Shown: piece by piece, positions 11,179 to 19,987 of the stretch | Numbering within the stretch: the first letter of the stretch is position 1 | How the letters are laid out: the number at the start of each line of letters is the position of its first letter | Assembly (NCBI GenBank): GCA_012800735.1 | Contig: JAAZIU010000013.1 | Coordinates: 62,001 to 126,000, forward strand | Length of the DNA: 64,000 nt | Direction of reading: 5' to 3' | DNA from: Clostridiales bacterium | Lineage (GTDB): Bacteria > Bacillota > Clostridia > Oscillospirales > CAG-272 | Notes under the pieces: generated by a model | Seen by the model: the letters and a program-made list of their open reading frames with translations, nothing else | The model's database searches: none | Told to the model about the DNA's origin: nothing | Position numbers and translations under genes: made by a program

Positions 11179-11195
11179 TTTGACTATCTTTGACT
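11179..11195 (-). promoter_or_regulatory. CtsR-type operator
   Basis: Minus strand AGTCAAA-GAT-AGTCAAA, an exact match to the CtsR heptad direct repeat (A/G)GTCAAA-NAN-(A/G)GTCAAA. It lies just downstream of the -10 box, around +4 to +20 of the expected transcript, so a bound repressor would block clpB expression in unstressed cells. Confidence 0.85.
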
Positions 11196-11205
11196 TTGCT
11201 AATAT

Positions 11206-11234
11206 ATTATACCACAAGAGGGCAACTTTGTCAA
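11206..11234 (-). promoter_or_regulatory. Strong sigma-A promoter of the RHH-clpB operon
   Basis: Minus strand TTGACA (11229-11234), 17-base spacer, TATAAT (11206-11211), preceded by TGG. Perfect consensus, with a CtsR box immediately downstream and an inverted-repeat arm covering the -35. Confidence 0.9.
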
Positions 11235-11265
11235 GAGGTTTATATAAATTTCTCTACAAAGTTGC
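11222..11265. repeat. Long inverted repeat overlapping the clpB-operon -35
   Basis: GCAACTTTGT (11222-11231) and ACAAAGTTGC (11256-11265) are perfect inverted copies, with inner AGAG/CTCT also pairing, around an AT-rich core. The left arm covers part of the -35 element; this looks like an operator for a second regulator. Confidence 0.7.
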
Positions 11266-11283
11266 ATTTGTTTTTTTGTGATG

Positions 11284-11313
11284 AAAAAACAGCTCCGGCT
11301 TGATGCCGGAGCC
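11284..11313 (-). terminator. Rho-independent terminator after galE
   Basis: Minus strand hairpin GCTCCGGC-ATCAA-GCCGGAGC followed closely by TTTTTT, nine bases after the galE stop. Confidence 0.9.
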
Positions 11314-11321
11314 TTGAATAT

Positions 11322-12305
11322 TCAGTTTTTATAACCTTCCGGATGCGTTGAATGCCACTTCCATGCGTGGGAAATTATATCTTCAATTCCGTAGCGGCGC
11401 TTCCATCCTAAAATTCTTTCGGCGTTTTCCGATGAAGCTACCAGGGTCGGCGGGTCGCCGGGACGGCGGTCGATGATATCGGTCGGTATCGGCGCGCCGG
11501 TTACCTTTCTTGCGGTTTCGACTATCTCTAAATTCGAATAGCCGCCGCCGGTGCCTAAGTTATAAACGCCGCATTCGCCGGTTTTCTGCATATGTTTCAG
11601 CGCAAGTTCATGCGCGTCGATAAGGTCGTAGACATGGATATAGTCGCGGACGCAGGTGCCGTCTTTTGTCGGGTAATCTCCCCCGAAAATCTTCATCCGC
11701 TCGCGCTTGCCCTGCGCGCACTGGAGGACTATCGGAATAAGATGGGTTTCCGGGCGGTGATCTTCTCCGATATGGCCGTTCGGATGAGCTCCTGCGACGT
11801 TGAAATATCGAAGGGCGATAAAGTTGAGACCGTATGCGTTGTTATACCACTTCAGCATCTTTTCGATGGCAAGTTTGGTCTCGCCGTAGGTGTTGATGGG
11901 AGCGTTCGGCGTTTCTTCGGTAATAAGACCGTCTTCAGGCTGACCGTAGGTAGCGGCGGTCGAGCTGAAAACGACGTTCTTTATATCGTGGCGGACGAGC
12001 GAATGAAAGAGATTCATCGACTCGCAAACATTGTTTTTATAATACTCATAGGGTTTCTGCATCGATTCGCCGACAAGCGAATAGGCGGCGAAATGGATAA
12101 CGGCGTCCGGCTTATTTTCACCGAGTACCTTGTCCATAAACGCTTCGTCACCGACATTCCCCTTATAAAACTTTGCGTTTCCTACTGCGGCTTCATGGCC
12201 TTTGGAAAGGTTATCGACTACAATTACTTCATATCCCTTTTCGTTAAAAATTTCCGCGCAGTGCGAGCCGATGTAGCCGGCTCCGCCGGTTATCAGTATT
12301 TTCAT
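11322..12305 (-). CDS. galE: UDP-glucose 4-epimerase
   Basis: A 327-residue short-chain dehydrogenase-type epimerase that interconverts UDP-galactose and UDP-glucose in the Leloir pathway. NAD-binding GGAGYIGSH at residues 7-15, catalytic Ser115 region (FSSTAATYG) and Tyr140-x-x-x-Lys144 in YGETK are all present, as are the family phrases HFAAYSLVGES and RYFNVAGAHP. Length is typical. It is the second gene after galT, 17 bases downstream, and is followed by a strong terminator. Confidence 0.95.
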   Translation of the reverse strand: MKILITGGAGYIGSHCAEIFNEKGYEVIVVDNLSKGHEAAVGNAKFYKGNVGDEAFMDKVLGENKPDAVIHFAAYSLVGESMQKPYEYYKNNVCESMNLFHSLVRHDIKNVVFSSTAATYGQPEDGLITEETPNAPINTYGETKLAIEKMLKWYNNAYGLNFIALRYFNVAGAHPNGHIGEDHRPETHLIPIVLQCAQGKRERMKIFGGDYPTKDGTCVRDYIHVYDLIDAHELALKHMQKTGECGVYNLGTGGGYSNLEIVETARKVTGAPIPTDIIDRRPGDPPTLVASSENAERILGWKRRYGIEDIISHAWKWHSTHPEGYKN

Positions 12306-12322
12306 TTTCCTGCCTCTTTATT

Positions 12323-13330
12323 TTAATTGTTGATATCTTCGAACCGTTCAAGCGCTTCCCTTAATTCCGCCGCCTTTTCTTCCGGAACGGTTGGGTTGCA
12401 ATGAGCCCAGACGCCGGTTTCCGACGACGCCATGAACTGCTGGCGCTGGCTGTCGCGCATGGTCGGGTAAAACTCTATGTGCCAGTGGAAATAGCTGTCG
12501 ACATCCCCGATGTCTTCCGTATTTACCGGAGCGTTGTGCATGCACATCATATACGGGAAACGGGGGACATTGGCGAAGAGATGATCGTATGCGCCGGTGA
12601 TTTTTTTGATCATATCCGCAAGGTCATTGCGCTCCTTATCGGTAAAATCAGAGATAGTCTTCTTATGCGACTTGCAGGATACATAGGTACCGTATGCATA
12701 GTCGGCGAAAAACGGGACATAGGTGATGAATGAGTCGTTTTCTGCGACGATTCGCTCTCCGAAGCTCTTTTCCTCTTCATTTATGCGGCAGAACAGGCAT
12801 CTTCCTTCCTTATCGTAAAACTCGCGGGCAGAGCTGAGTTCAAGCTCCATCTTCTTCGGAAGCTTGGAATAGCCGTAAATCTGACCGTGAGGATGCGGCA
12901 TGGTAACTCCGACCATTTCGCCGCGGTTTTCAAAGATGAAAACATATTTGATTTCCGGATCCGCGACCAATGCATTGAACCGATCGCTCCAAAGGTCAAC
13001 GATTCGCCTGATATGCGGCACGGAAAGGTCGCACAGTCTGCCGTTATGATCCGGCGAGAAAAGAATTACCTCGCATTTGCCGTAGCTCGGAGCAGCCTTA
13101 TATATATCTGAAGCGGTTTCGCAAAATAACGGGGCATCAGGCGGGGGAGGATTCTGACTCAGCGCCGGAAAGTCATTATTATAATCGTAAACGTCATAAT
13201 CTTCAGGTACCTTCTTGTCCTTTCCGGGACAGAAAGGACACCAGTCTTTCGGCATATTGGGGCGATTCTGACGGTGCGAAGCAATTATCACCCAATCCCG
13301 GATCATCGGATTCCATCTGAGTTCAGCCAT
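12323..13330 (-). CDS. galT: Galactose-1-phosphate uridylyltransferase
   Basis: A 335-residue enzyme of the HIT superfamily that swaps UMP between UDP-glucose and galactose-1-phosphate. The active-site motif is MPHPHGQIYGY with His146 and His148; zinc ligands fit CPFC at 31-34 and later histidines. It is the iron/zinc type (GalT family 1), not the unrelated Firmicute GalT family 2. It precedes galE in a two-gene operon with its own promoter. No galactokinase is in the window. Confidence 0.93.
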   Translation of the reverse strand: MAELRWNPMIRDWVIIASHRQNRPNMPKDWCPFCPGKDKKVPEDYDVYDYNNDFPALSQNPPPPDAPLFCETASDIYKAAPSYGKCEVILFSPDHNGRLCDLSVPHIRRIVDLWSDRFNALVADPEIKYVFIFENRGEMVGVTMPHPHGQIYGYSKLPKKMELELSSAREFYDKEGRCLFCRINEEEKSFGERIVAENDSFITYVPFFADYAYGTYVSCKSHKKTISDFTDKERNDLADMIKKITGAYDHLFANVPRFPYMMCMHNAPVNTEDIGDVDSYFHWHIEFYPTMRDSQRQQFMASSETGVWAHCNPTVPEEKAAELREALERFEDINN

Positions 13331-13375
13331 AGAATTTTATCCCTTTCGAAAATGCGGTTTTTCGGTATTTATAAT

Positions 13376-13404
13376 ATTATACAAGAAACTAACTGCAAGT
13401 TCAA
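13376..13404 (-). promoter_or_regulatory. Promoter of galT-galE
   Basis: Minus strand TTGAAC (13399-13404), 17-base spacer, TATAAT (13376-13381), about 45 bases before the galT ATG. Confidence 0.75.
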
Positions 13405-13448
13405 TATCTGAAGGTAAATATTTCGTTTTTTTATTTTTGCCGGGCTGT

Positions 13449-14258
13449 TTACTCTTTGTTTTCTGCAGGAGGATTGCCGTTTGACAGCCGCCATTTTTTC
13501 GGAGATACTCCGGTTATTCGTTTAAACACCTTATTAAAATAGCTCTGATCGGTATATCCGACAAGCGAAGCGACATCCGATACCGTGAGTTCCGGGTCTG
13601 TCAGCAGCAACCGGCTTTTGTCGATACGATATTTTGTCAGATATTCGGAAAAACGCACGCCCATCTCGCTGCGGAATATCCTGCTGAGATAGGAAGAGGA
13701 TATATAGATATGATCGGCGGTGTCTTTAAGCGTTATGGGGTGCATATAATTTGCCGCTATAAAAGCGGTCGCGCGGGATATTATACTTATATTCCTGACA
13801 TCGGGACGATTGAAGGTAAGTTCCATGAAGCGGTTTAATATCGATGTGAGCGCGCGGCAGATGTCTTCGAGATTATCAAGTGAAATAAAGTGGTTTATAA
13901 ATTTCGGGCAGAGGCTGTAAATCTCGCTTTCATCCGCTCCGGCGTCAAGCGAGGCTCTTGAGATCAAGACGGTAAGTTCTACCGCTCTTGCCTTTAATGT
14001 CATAAGGTTCTCTGAGCCGGTAAAAAAGATGAATCCGAGTATTTCATTCAGATATCTGCGGGCAGTTTCTGCGTTTCCCGTCGTTATGGCGGATATCAAC
14101 AGTTTTTCCTTGTCGTAGGGATATGGTTTATAGCTTTCGACGCCAAGAAGCTGCCGCGACTTTATACTCGCTATATAATCCTTTACATCCTCTTCCGATC
14201 TGCCGGCAAGAGTGTGCTGTATCTTTGGGTTATTCAGGTTATTATCATCTTTTGTCAT
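13449..14258 (-). CDS. AraC family transcriptional regulator
   Basis: A 269-residue regulator. The C-terminal about 100 residues form the double helix-turn-helix: FIAANYMHPITLKDTADHIY then ISSSYLSRIFRSEMGVRFSEYLTK, and a second helix pair ending TVSDVASLVGYTDQSYFNKVFKRITGVSPKKWR. The N-terminal about 160 residues are helical and resemble no cupin sensor, so the signal is unknown. It lies upstream of galT but has its own promoter, with a palindrome in the spacer. It may control itself, the divergent Eis-like gene or galTE; the sequence does not decide. Confidence 0.88.
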   Translation of the reverse strand: MTKDDNNLNNPKIQHTLAGRSEEDVKDYIASIKSRQLLGVESYKPYPYDKEKLLISAITTGNAETARRYLNEILGFIFFTGSENLMTLKARAVELTVLISRASLDAGADESEIYSLCPKFINHFISLDNLEDICRALTSILNRFMELTFNRPDVRNISIISRATAFIAANYMHPITLKDTADHIYISSSYLSRIFRSEMGVRFSEYLTKYRIDKSRLLLTDPELTVSDVASLVGYTDQSYFNKVFKRITGVSPKKWRLSNGNPPAENKE

Positions 14259-14298
14259 TTATCATTTCACCGCATCATTTTACATATCTTTGACATAC

Positions 14299-14327
14299 AT
14301 TATACCATAAAAGAATCTTTTATTCAA
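14299..14327 (-). promoter_or_regulatory. araC-type gene promoter with palindromic spacer
   Basis: Minus strand TTGAAT (14322-14327), 17-base spacer, TATAAT (14299-14304). A 17-base palindrome at 14307-14323 (ATAAAAGA, central A, TCTTTTAT) fills the spacer, and a second small repeat AAGAC-AA-GTCTT lies at 14326-14337. This suggests autoregulation. Confidence 0.7.
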
Positions 14328-14359
14328 GACAAGTCTTATATTTAAAGAAGCTAAAACGG

Positions 14360-14388
14360 TTGACAAATCCGTTCGGCGGATATATAAT
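14360..14388 (+). promoter_or_regulatory. Promoter of the Eis-like acetyltransferase
   Basis: TTGACA (14360-14365), 17-base spacer, TATAAT (14383-14388): perfect consensus, 31 bases before the ATG. Confidence 0.88.
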
Positions 14389-14418
14389 ATAATTGAATAA
14401 TTTTTTCGGAGGACTTTC

Positions 14419-15537
14419 ATGGAAATAAAGAAAAATGTAAATTATCGCGATGAATTCAATATCGGCGAAAGATGGCAGGTTTTTGAAGGGGACACTTGCG
14501 TCAGCGCAATGTCGGTTAACACAAAAGCCAGTCGTTATATGGGAAATTATATCACAACCGGTCTTGTCGGCGGTATCGGGACACCTGTTGAACATCGCAG
14601 GCGCGGTTATGTCCGCAAAATGTTCGATGAAATGATGGCGGAGATACCGGAGCGGCGCTGGGCGGTTTCAATGCTGCATCCGTTTTCATTCCCATATTAT
14701 CGAAAATTCGGATATGAAAGGATTTCCGATCACCTGATCCTTGAATTTCCGATGCAGACGCTTGATTTTGTTCCGCGCTGCTCGGATTTTGTCCCGGTCA
14801 ACACCGAAGAGCGGCAGATTGACTGCTGCCGGATATATGAAAAATTCGCCGAGGATAAGAACATTATGTTCCGCCGAACCGATAAAGAATCTTTTCCCAT
14901 CGATCCGGGCAGCGGTAAAAAGTATTATATATATTATGACGGCGGTGAGCCGACGGCTTTTGCTCAGACTCAGATTGAAAACTATTACAGCATAAACCGG
15001 ATGGTTTCGGTAAATCTTAATCTGTATGAATTCGGTTTTATATCGGTAAAAGGAATGTATGCTCTGCTCGGTTTTCTCAGAATGTATGAAGGGCAGCTTG
15101 AATCGGTAAAAATACACAACGCCGCGATGGCTCCTCAGATTGACATGGCGCTCAGGTACTACAACCATACCAAATATACCGTTTATCCCGATATCGCGGC
15201 GAGGGTTGCCGATTTTCCGCTTATGATGGACGCCAGGCGCTGGCCGGACGATTCGGGCAGCTTCACAATTCGATGTATAGACCCGTTGCTACCTTCTCTT
15301 GACGGTGTTTGGCAGGTCGAATATTCCGGCGGTAAGTGCGGAACCAGAAAGCTTGACGGAGACAAGGAGGCTGATATAACCTTACCCGTCACAGCGCTGA
15401 CGCAGCTTGTATACGGCTATTACGAGTTCACACCGGAAAACATAATCTATCTGCCGGGCGCTGAGCTTCACAACCCGAAATCGGACCTTTTCCGCGCATT
15501 TCACAAGATGGATAACGGTTTATTCGAACATTTCTGA
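14419..15537 (+). CDS. Eis-like GNAT N-acetyltransferase
   Basis: A 372-residue enzyme of the Eis/YkkB layout: an N-terminal GNAT domain with the acetyl-CoA loop IGTPVEHRRRGYVRKMFDEM near residues 53-72, a second GNAT-like domain, and a C-terminal sterol-carrier-like domain ending PKSDLFRAFHKMDNGLFEHF, where the free C-terminus completes the active site in this family. Relatives acetylate amines, including aminoglycosides or polyamines; the substrate here is unknown. GGAGGA precedes the ATG. Single-gene unit, divergent from the AraC regulator. Confidence 0.85.
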   Translation: MEIKKNVNYRDEFNIGERWQVFEGDTCVSAMSVNTKASRYMGNYITTGLVGGIGTPVEHRRRGYVRKMFDEMMAEIPERRWAVSMLHPFSFPYYRKFGYERISDHLILEFPMQTLDFVPRCSDFVPVNTEERQIDCCRIYEKFAEDKNIMFRRTDKESFPIDPGSGKKYYIYYDGGEPTAFAQTQIENYYSINRMVSVNLNLYEFGFISVKGMYALLGFLRMYEGQLESVKIHNAAMAPQIDMALRYYNHTKYTVYPDIAARVADFPLMMDARRWPDDSGSFTIRCIDPLLPSLDGVWQVEYSGGKCGTRKLDGDKEADITLPVTALTQLVYGYYEFTPENIIYLPGAELHNPKSDLFRAFHKMDNGLFEHF

Positions 15538-15545
15538 AAAAAATC

Positions 15546-15586
15546 GCGCCGGAGGGCAGTCGCTTCTCCGGCGCATTTGTTTTTTA
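15546..15586. terminator. Bidirectional terminator between Eis-like gene and the catabolic cluster
   Basis: GCGCCGGAG (15546-15554) pairs with CTCCGGCGC (15566-15574), followed by ATTTGTTTTTT on the plus strand and preceded by A-rich bases that give a T tract on the minus strand. It closes both convergent units. Confidence 0.85.
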
Positions 15587-15592
15587 CATAAT

Positions 15593-16672
15593 TTATTTTA
15601 CTTCGACTAAGGTTCCCTTATTGTCGCAGGATTTAACCTCCGCTTCAACTATGCGAATGGTGTCGCGGGAGTCTGTCGGCGGGTTGACGGTATTAACGCC
15701 GTTATTTTTGATGAGATTCACAAGATACAGCACTTCTTTATAATAGGCGTTCTCGGTGTCTATTTCAGGGGTAAGATCCTTGCCGTCGTGGCTCTTTATC
15801 ATGACGCCGCCGTTGCTGGAAGCCATGATGAAAGTGCCGCGCTCGAAACTGATGCGGAATTCCATCCAGAAATCGCGACCGTCCATCGTCCAGTCGTCCT
15901 GAGAGTTGATGACGATGTCTTCGTCATAAATATATGTGGTTGAGACCGCGTCATAGCCGGAATCATAGCCCCTTGACTTAAGCAGGTTGACGCCGCGGGA
16001 ACAAACCGCCTTAGGCATACCGAAGAGCCAGTTTATCATATCAACGTCGTGGATATGCTGATCCTGTATGCAGCCGCCGCTCTTCGCTTTGTCCCAGTAC
16101 CAGTTTTCCCAGCTTCCCGTCGGGACGGCGCCGCCGCGGAAGAAATAGCCGCAGAGCGGTTTGCCTAAATCTATATTCTTATAAGTCTTCTTTGCGGGAT
16201 CGTCTGTCTTTGCGTCTTCAATGAGAGCCTTAAGCACCTCATATTCGCCCCAGAAACGAAGCACCTGACCAATCATCAGATATCTGCCGTTCTTTTCGGC
16301 AGCTGCAATCATCCTGTCGCAGTCTGCGGATGTCAGCGACATCGGCTTTTCGCACATTACGTTGATTCCGGCATCAAGGCACTTTATCGCCGCGTCGGCG
16401 TGGAGATATGTCGGTATCGCGATGACGACCAAGTCAAGCTTTTCATTTGCTATCATGTCGTCTATTGAGGTATAGTGATTGAAGGAATCGAAGTCGAACA
16501 GCGACTCTCCGACACCCTTTATATTAAGGGTGGACTCCATATTCGCGAATTTTGCGGGATCGATATCGCAGGCAGCTTTGAGCGATACATAGCCCTCGCG
16601 ATTCATTCGAACGAGATTTTCAAGGTGACCGCGGCCCATGCCGCCGAGTCCGATAAGTCCGGCATTAATCAT
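15593..16672 (-). CDS. Gfo/Idh/MocA family sugar oxidoreductase
   Basis: A 359-residue NAD(P)-dependent dehydrogenase. The Rossmann motif GLIGLGGMGRGH is at residues 5-16, the family EKP motif sits in MCEKPMSLTS, and the substrate-side histidine lies in QDQHIHDVDMINWLFG. Members oxidise inositol, sugars or glycosides. Last gene of the long minus-strand run, next to sugar isomerases and a kinase, so a role in sugar catabolism is likely, but the exact substrate is not readable. Confidence 0.9.
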   Translation of the reverse strand: MINAGLIGLGGMGRGHLENLVRMNREGYVSLKAACDIDPAKFANMESTLNIKGVGESLFDFDSFNHYTSIDDMIANEKLDLVVIAIPTYLHADAAIKCLDAGINVMCEKPMSLTSADCDRMIAAAEKNGRYLMIGQVLRFWGEYEVLKALIEDAKTDDPAKKTYKNIDLGKPLCGYFFRGGAVPTGSWENWYWDKAKSGGCIQDQHIHDVDMINWLFGMPKAVCSRGVNLLKSRGYDSGYDAVSTTYIYDEDIVINSQDDWTMDGRDFWMEFRISFERGTFIMASSNGGVMIKSHDGKDLTPEIDTENAYYKEVLYLVNLIKNNGVNTVNPPTDSRDTIRIVEAEVKSCDNKGTLVEVK

Positions 16673-16698
16673 GATGTTTTTCCTTTTCTTTTTTATAT

Positions 16699-17826
16699 TC
16701 AGATGTCTAATTTAGTCTGATTTTTTTCTTCTTCCCATTTATGGATAAACTTGTTGATGCGCTCAGACGGGTCAAGCAGTTTGGATATCGTGCTGTCGCG
16801 GTTAAGAGTATCGATTATATAAGCGACATATTTGGTCAAATCCACCTCGACATACCATTCGCGCTCTTTAAGCGCCGGATTGCGGTAGATAAGGTTCGTT
16901 GTGAATATCTTGTCTATTATCTTATTTTCATATGCTTTGTCGAAAGCCTCCAAACCTGAAGTAAAAAGACCGAACGAAACAAAAGCAAATACGCGGCGGG
17001 CGCCCATTTTCTTAAGGTGGGCGGCTATGGTAAGCACCGATTCACCGGACGAGATCATATCGTCGACGATGATGATATCGTGACCGTGAACATCCGAGCC
17101 TAAGAATTTATGCTCGACTATCGGGTTTTTTCCGTTCTTGATTACCGAATAATCGCGGCGCTTATAGAACATTCCGAGTTCAAGCTCAAGGATTGACGCA
17201 AGATACATACAGCGACCTATGCCGCCCTCGTCCGGGGAAATAACCATCAGGTTGTTTGAATCGAGGGAGATGTCCGGCACATTGTTCAAGAGAGCTTTAA
17301 TCATCTGATATGTCGTGCGGACATCGTCAAAACCGGAAAGGGGAATGGCGTTTTGAACCCGAGCGTCATGAGCGTCGAAGGTGATGATATTGGATACGCC
17401 GATTTTTACCAGCTCCTGAAGCATCATCGCGCAGTCAAGCGACTCGCGAAGGGTACGGCGGTGCTGGCGTCCTTCGTACAGCATCGGCATAATAACCGTC
17501 ACACGGCGCGCTTTGCCCATAATCGCGCCTATAATGCGTTTAAGATCCGCGAAGTGATCGTCCGGGCTCATAGGGATATCCTGCCCGTACATTTTGAATG
17601 TAACGCCCCAGTTAAAGAAATCGGCAAAGATGTAAATATCATGCCCGCGTACCGTGTTTCGCAGCACGCATTTCCCTTCACCGGTGCCGAAGCGGATCAT
17701 TTCGGGTGTGATAAGATAGCTTTCGCTGCCTCTCCATTCGCGGAGATATGCGTCGACTTTTGCGATAAAGTCTTCGCTTCCGAGCATCCCTATTACCGAA
17801 AGCTCTCCTACCAGTTGATCGTTCAT
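16699..17826 (-). CDS. PRPP synthetase-like protein (ribose-phosphate pyrophosphokinase)
   Basis: A 375-residue member of the PRPP synthetase family, longer than the usual about 315. The PRPP-binding loop is clear as DIIIVDDMISSGESVLTIA, and VISPDEGGIGR replaces the usual VVSPDxGG. VIMPMLYEGRQHRR corresponds to the catalytic flexible-loop region (normally PYxxYARQDRK). The N-terminus diverges strongly from housekeeping Prs. It may make PRPP or act as a paralogue. GGAGGT lies nine bases before the ATG. Its place inside a sugar-catabolic run, not near glmU, also hints at a second copy. Confidence 0.82.
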   Translation of the reverse strand: MNDQLVGELSVIGMLGSEDFIAKVDAYLREWRGSESYLITPEMIRFGTGEGKCVLRNTVRGHDIYIFADFFNWGVTFKMYGQDIPMSPDDHFADLKRIIGAIMGKARRVTVIMPMLYEGRQHRRTLRESLDCAMMLQELVKIGVSNIITFDAHDARVQNAIPLSGFDDVRTTYQMIKALLNNVPDISLDSNNLMVISPDEGGIGRCMYLASILELELGMFYKRRDYSVIKNGKNPIVEHKFLGSDVHGHDIIIVDDMISSGESVLTIAAHLKKMGARRVFAFVSFGLFTSGLEAFDKAYENKIIDKIFTTNLIYRNPALKEREWYVEVDLTKYVAYIIDTLNRDSTISKLLDPSERINKFIHKWEEEKNQTKLDI

Positions 17827-17878
17827 TGACTGTTACCTCCGAGTTATTTAATCGAATGGCGGGGTTGTATAAATAATT

Positions 17879-18940
17879 TTATTTGGTAATCGTAACTTTG
17901 TTGAGAACTTTTGAAGCGTCCGGATCGACGTCGCGTATATCAGTCAGCTTGCAGGCCATAAGCTGCATGGTTACGGCTGCGGTGAATACAGAGACGACAT
18001 CGGGGGTGGCGGGAGCTTCGACATCAATATCCGGGAGCCTTAGGTTGTATTTTGAAAGCGCGAGGGTTTCTTCGTCGTCGGAAATGATAAGCACTTCAGA
18101 ACCGACACCGTGAAGCTTTTCTATAATGGTTTTAGCGTCGCCGAGCACCGGTCCCTTGGCAGCAATAACTATTGACAAATCGTTTTCGTGAACCTGAGCG
18201 ATAGGTCCGTGGTGGAAGTCGGAGATCGGATAGCCCTTCATGCGGACGCGGTTGGTTTCAAGAATCTTCAAAGCGCCTTCAAGAGCGATGGGGTAATTAT
18301 ATCCGCGGCCGAGTACAACAGCGTTGTCAAGGAAACGGTAGCGCTTCACCATCTCGAGAACTTTATCCGGCTGGTAATCGAGCAGCGTTCCGACGGCGGC
18401 AGGGACTTTATCAAGCGCGTCCAGCAACTCTTTGCAGTCAGCCCAATAAGCGGCGAAATAGCCGAGGAGGAGCAGCTGAGCGGTAAAGGTCTTTGTCGCG
18501 GCTATTGAAGTCTCTTTACCGACGCCGCAGTAAAGATGATGTTTGGCTTCCTTTGCAAGCGGAGAGTCGAGGTTATTTGTAACGGCGACGGTTATGGCTC
18601 CGCTTTCGTTGCCGCGTCTGACGATTTCCAGCGCGTCGGCGGCGGCGCCCGACTGAGAAACGCCTATTACGAGCGCGTTTTTGAATTTAAGTTTACCGTT
18701 GTAAGCAGTTACCACCGAGGGAGTCGCAAGAGCTGCCGGAACGCCTACATATACTCCCAAAAGATACTGGAAATAAATGCTGGCGTGATCGGATGTGCCG
18801 CGGGCGGAAATGTATACATTATCAACACCGTAAGCTTTGATGTCAGCTATCAACGCTTTAAGCGCCGCATCGTTTGTCGAACGAACTTGAGCTAACGTAA
18901 CCGGCTGTTCGCGGATTTCCTTTTCAAGATTTTTCATCAT
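17879..18940 (-). CDS. Double SIS-domain sugar isomerase/deaminase (GlmS C-terminal type)
   Basis: A 353-residue protein with two SIS domains: the first around ISARGTSDHASIYFQYLLG and VIGVSQSGAAADALE, the second around VVLGRGYNYPIALEGALK. It matches the isomerase half of GlmS, including the late DFHHGPIAQV, but has no glutaminase domain. Such stand-alone proteins (AgaS, FrlB, NagB-II types) act on amino-sugar or fructosamine phosphates. The likely start is ATG 18940, nine bases after GGAGA. Context suggests amino-sugar or glycated-sugar use; the substrate is open. Confidence 0.87.
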   Translation of the reverse strand: MMKNLEKEIREQPVTLAQVRSTNDAALKALIADIKAYGVDNVYISARGTSDHASIYFQYLLGVYVGVPAALATPSVVTAYNGKLKFKNALVIGVSQSGAAADALEIVRRGNESGAITVAVTNNLDSPLAKEAKHHLYCGVGKETSIAATKTFTAQLLLLGYFAAYWADCKELLDALDKVPAAVGTLLDYQPDKVLEMVKRYRFLDNAVVLGRGYNYPIALEGALKILETNRVRMKGYPISDFHHGPIAQVHENDLSIVIAAKGPVLGDAKTIIEKLHGVGSEVLIISDDEETLALSKYNLRLPDIDVEAPATPDVVSVFTAAVTMQLMACKLTDIRDVDPDASKVLNKVTITK

Positions 18941-18997
18941 AGTTGAATATCTCCTTTATTTATTTTTACTTAGTTCGTCAATAAGTTTATTATGCAG

Positions 18998-19957
18998 TCA
19001 TATCAGCGCCAGGTATTTCAGCAGAAAGACGCCCAAGAAAAGCGTCAGAATACAGACAAGGGTTGACAGCAGCAAAATCTGCCCGGCAAGCTGGTAATCG
19101 CTTTCCATGTTTTTTGCCATGATATAACTTGATACGGCTGCGGGACCCGAAAACATGATGTATATGATTCCAAGCTCAACTCCTCTGTAACCGATCATAA
19201 CCGCCGCAACGACTGCAACAGACACCAGCAGCACCGTTTTTATAAATGTCGCGACAATGGCAAGATGGAACCTTCCCTTCATTGAATCAAAGTTGAAATT
19301 CGCGCCTAACGCCATCAGCGCAAGCGGCATTGATGAATCGGAAAGATATTGCAGCGATTTGTTGGCAAAAGTCGGCAGAGGAATCTCGAAGATAAGAAAG
19401 ACAAGCGCAAACAGCACCGAGATTATCAGGGGATTTGTGATTATATTTTTGCCGATGTTTTTTGCGATCTGCATTTTGGTCATCTTCTTATCTGCGGGGG
19501 CGAAAATGGACAGTATTGTAACTGCATAAAAATTATACAGAGTTATGGCAAACGGCATTACCATCGCTATCTGAACAACTCCCGCCTCGCCGAACATATT
19601 GTGAGCGAGCGTTGTGCCTAAAATCGCGAAGTTTGAGCGATAAGACCCTTGAATAAACGCTCCGCGCTTGTCGTTTTCCTTGATAAAAAGCGGGACGATA
19701 AGGCACAGTAGGGCAAATGCGGCGGTAACGCCGATACAGCAGAAAGCGACAAACTTTCCGTCGAAGCGGACGGAGCCGCGCGCGTTCGTCATATTAAGAA
19801 ATAGCATTGACGGCAGCGCCACGCGGAAAACAAAGCGTTCGCTTTCTGCAAAAAAAGTGTCTTTGAGAAAACCGATTTTTTTCAGTATTCCGCCGAGGAG
19901 AACGATTACAAATATCGGGACGACCGTATTTACGGCGAAAATAAAGCTTTCTTTCAT
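18998..19957 (-). CDS. AEC family transporter (auxin efflux carrier/malate permease type)
   Basis: A 319-residue integral membrane protein with about ten hydrophobic segments, starting NTVVPIFVIVLLGGILKKIGFL and ending LLLSTLVCILTLFLGVFLLKYL. The AEC fold and phrases such as GSYRSNFAILG and GANFNFDSM are typical. Relatives export or import organic acids such as malate. GGAGGA precedes the ATG. It lies between rhaA and the SIS-domain gene and could move an organic acid or sugar product of the pathway; that is inference. Confidence 0.87.
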   Translation of the reverse strand: MKESFIFAVNTVVPIFVIVLLGGILKKIGFLKDTFFAESERFVFRVALPSMLFLNMTNARGSVRFDGKFVAFCCIGVTAAFALLCLIVPLFIKENDKRGAFIQGSYRSNFAILGTTLAHNMFGEAGVVQIAMVMPFAITLYNFYAVTILSIFAPADKKMTKMQIAKNIGKNIITNPLIISVLFALVFLIFEIPLPTFANKSLQYLSDSSMPLALMALGANFNFDSMKGRFHLAIVATFIKTVLLVSVAVVAAVMIGYRGVELGIIYIMFSGPAAVSSYIMAKNMESDYQLAGQILLLSTLVCILTLFLGVFLLKYLALI

Positions 19958-19987
19958 TTATACGTCCTCCTCGGCAATATTTTGTAA

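Noticed and set aside
14290-14320. Plus-strand TTGACA upstream of the Eis-like gene
   Set aside because: No -10 box at 16-18 bases; the real plus-strand promoter is at 14360.
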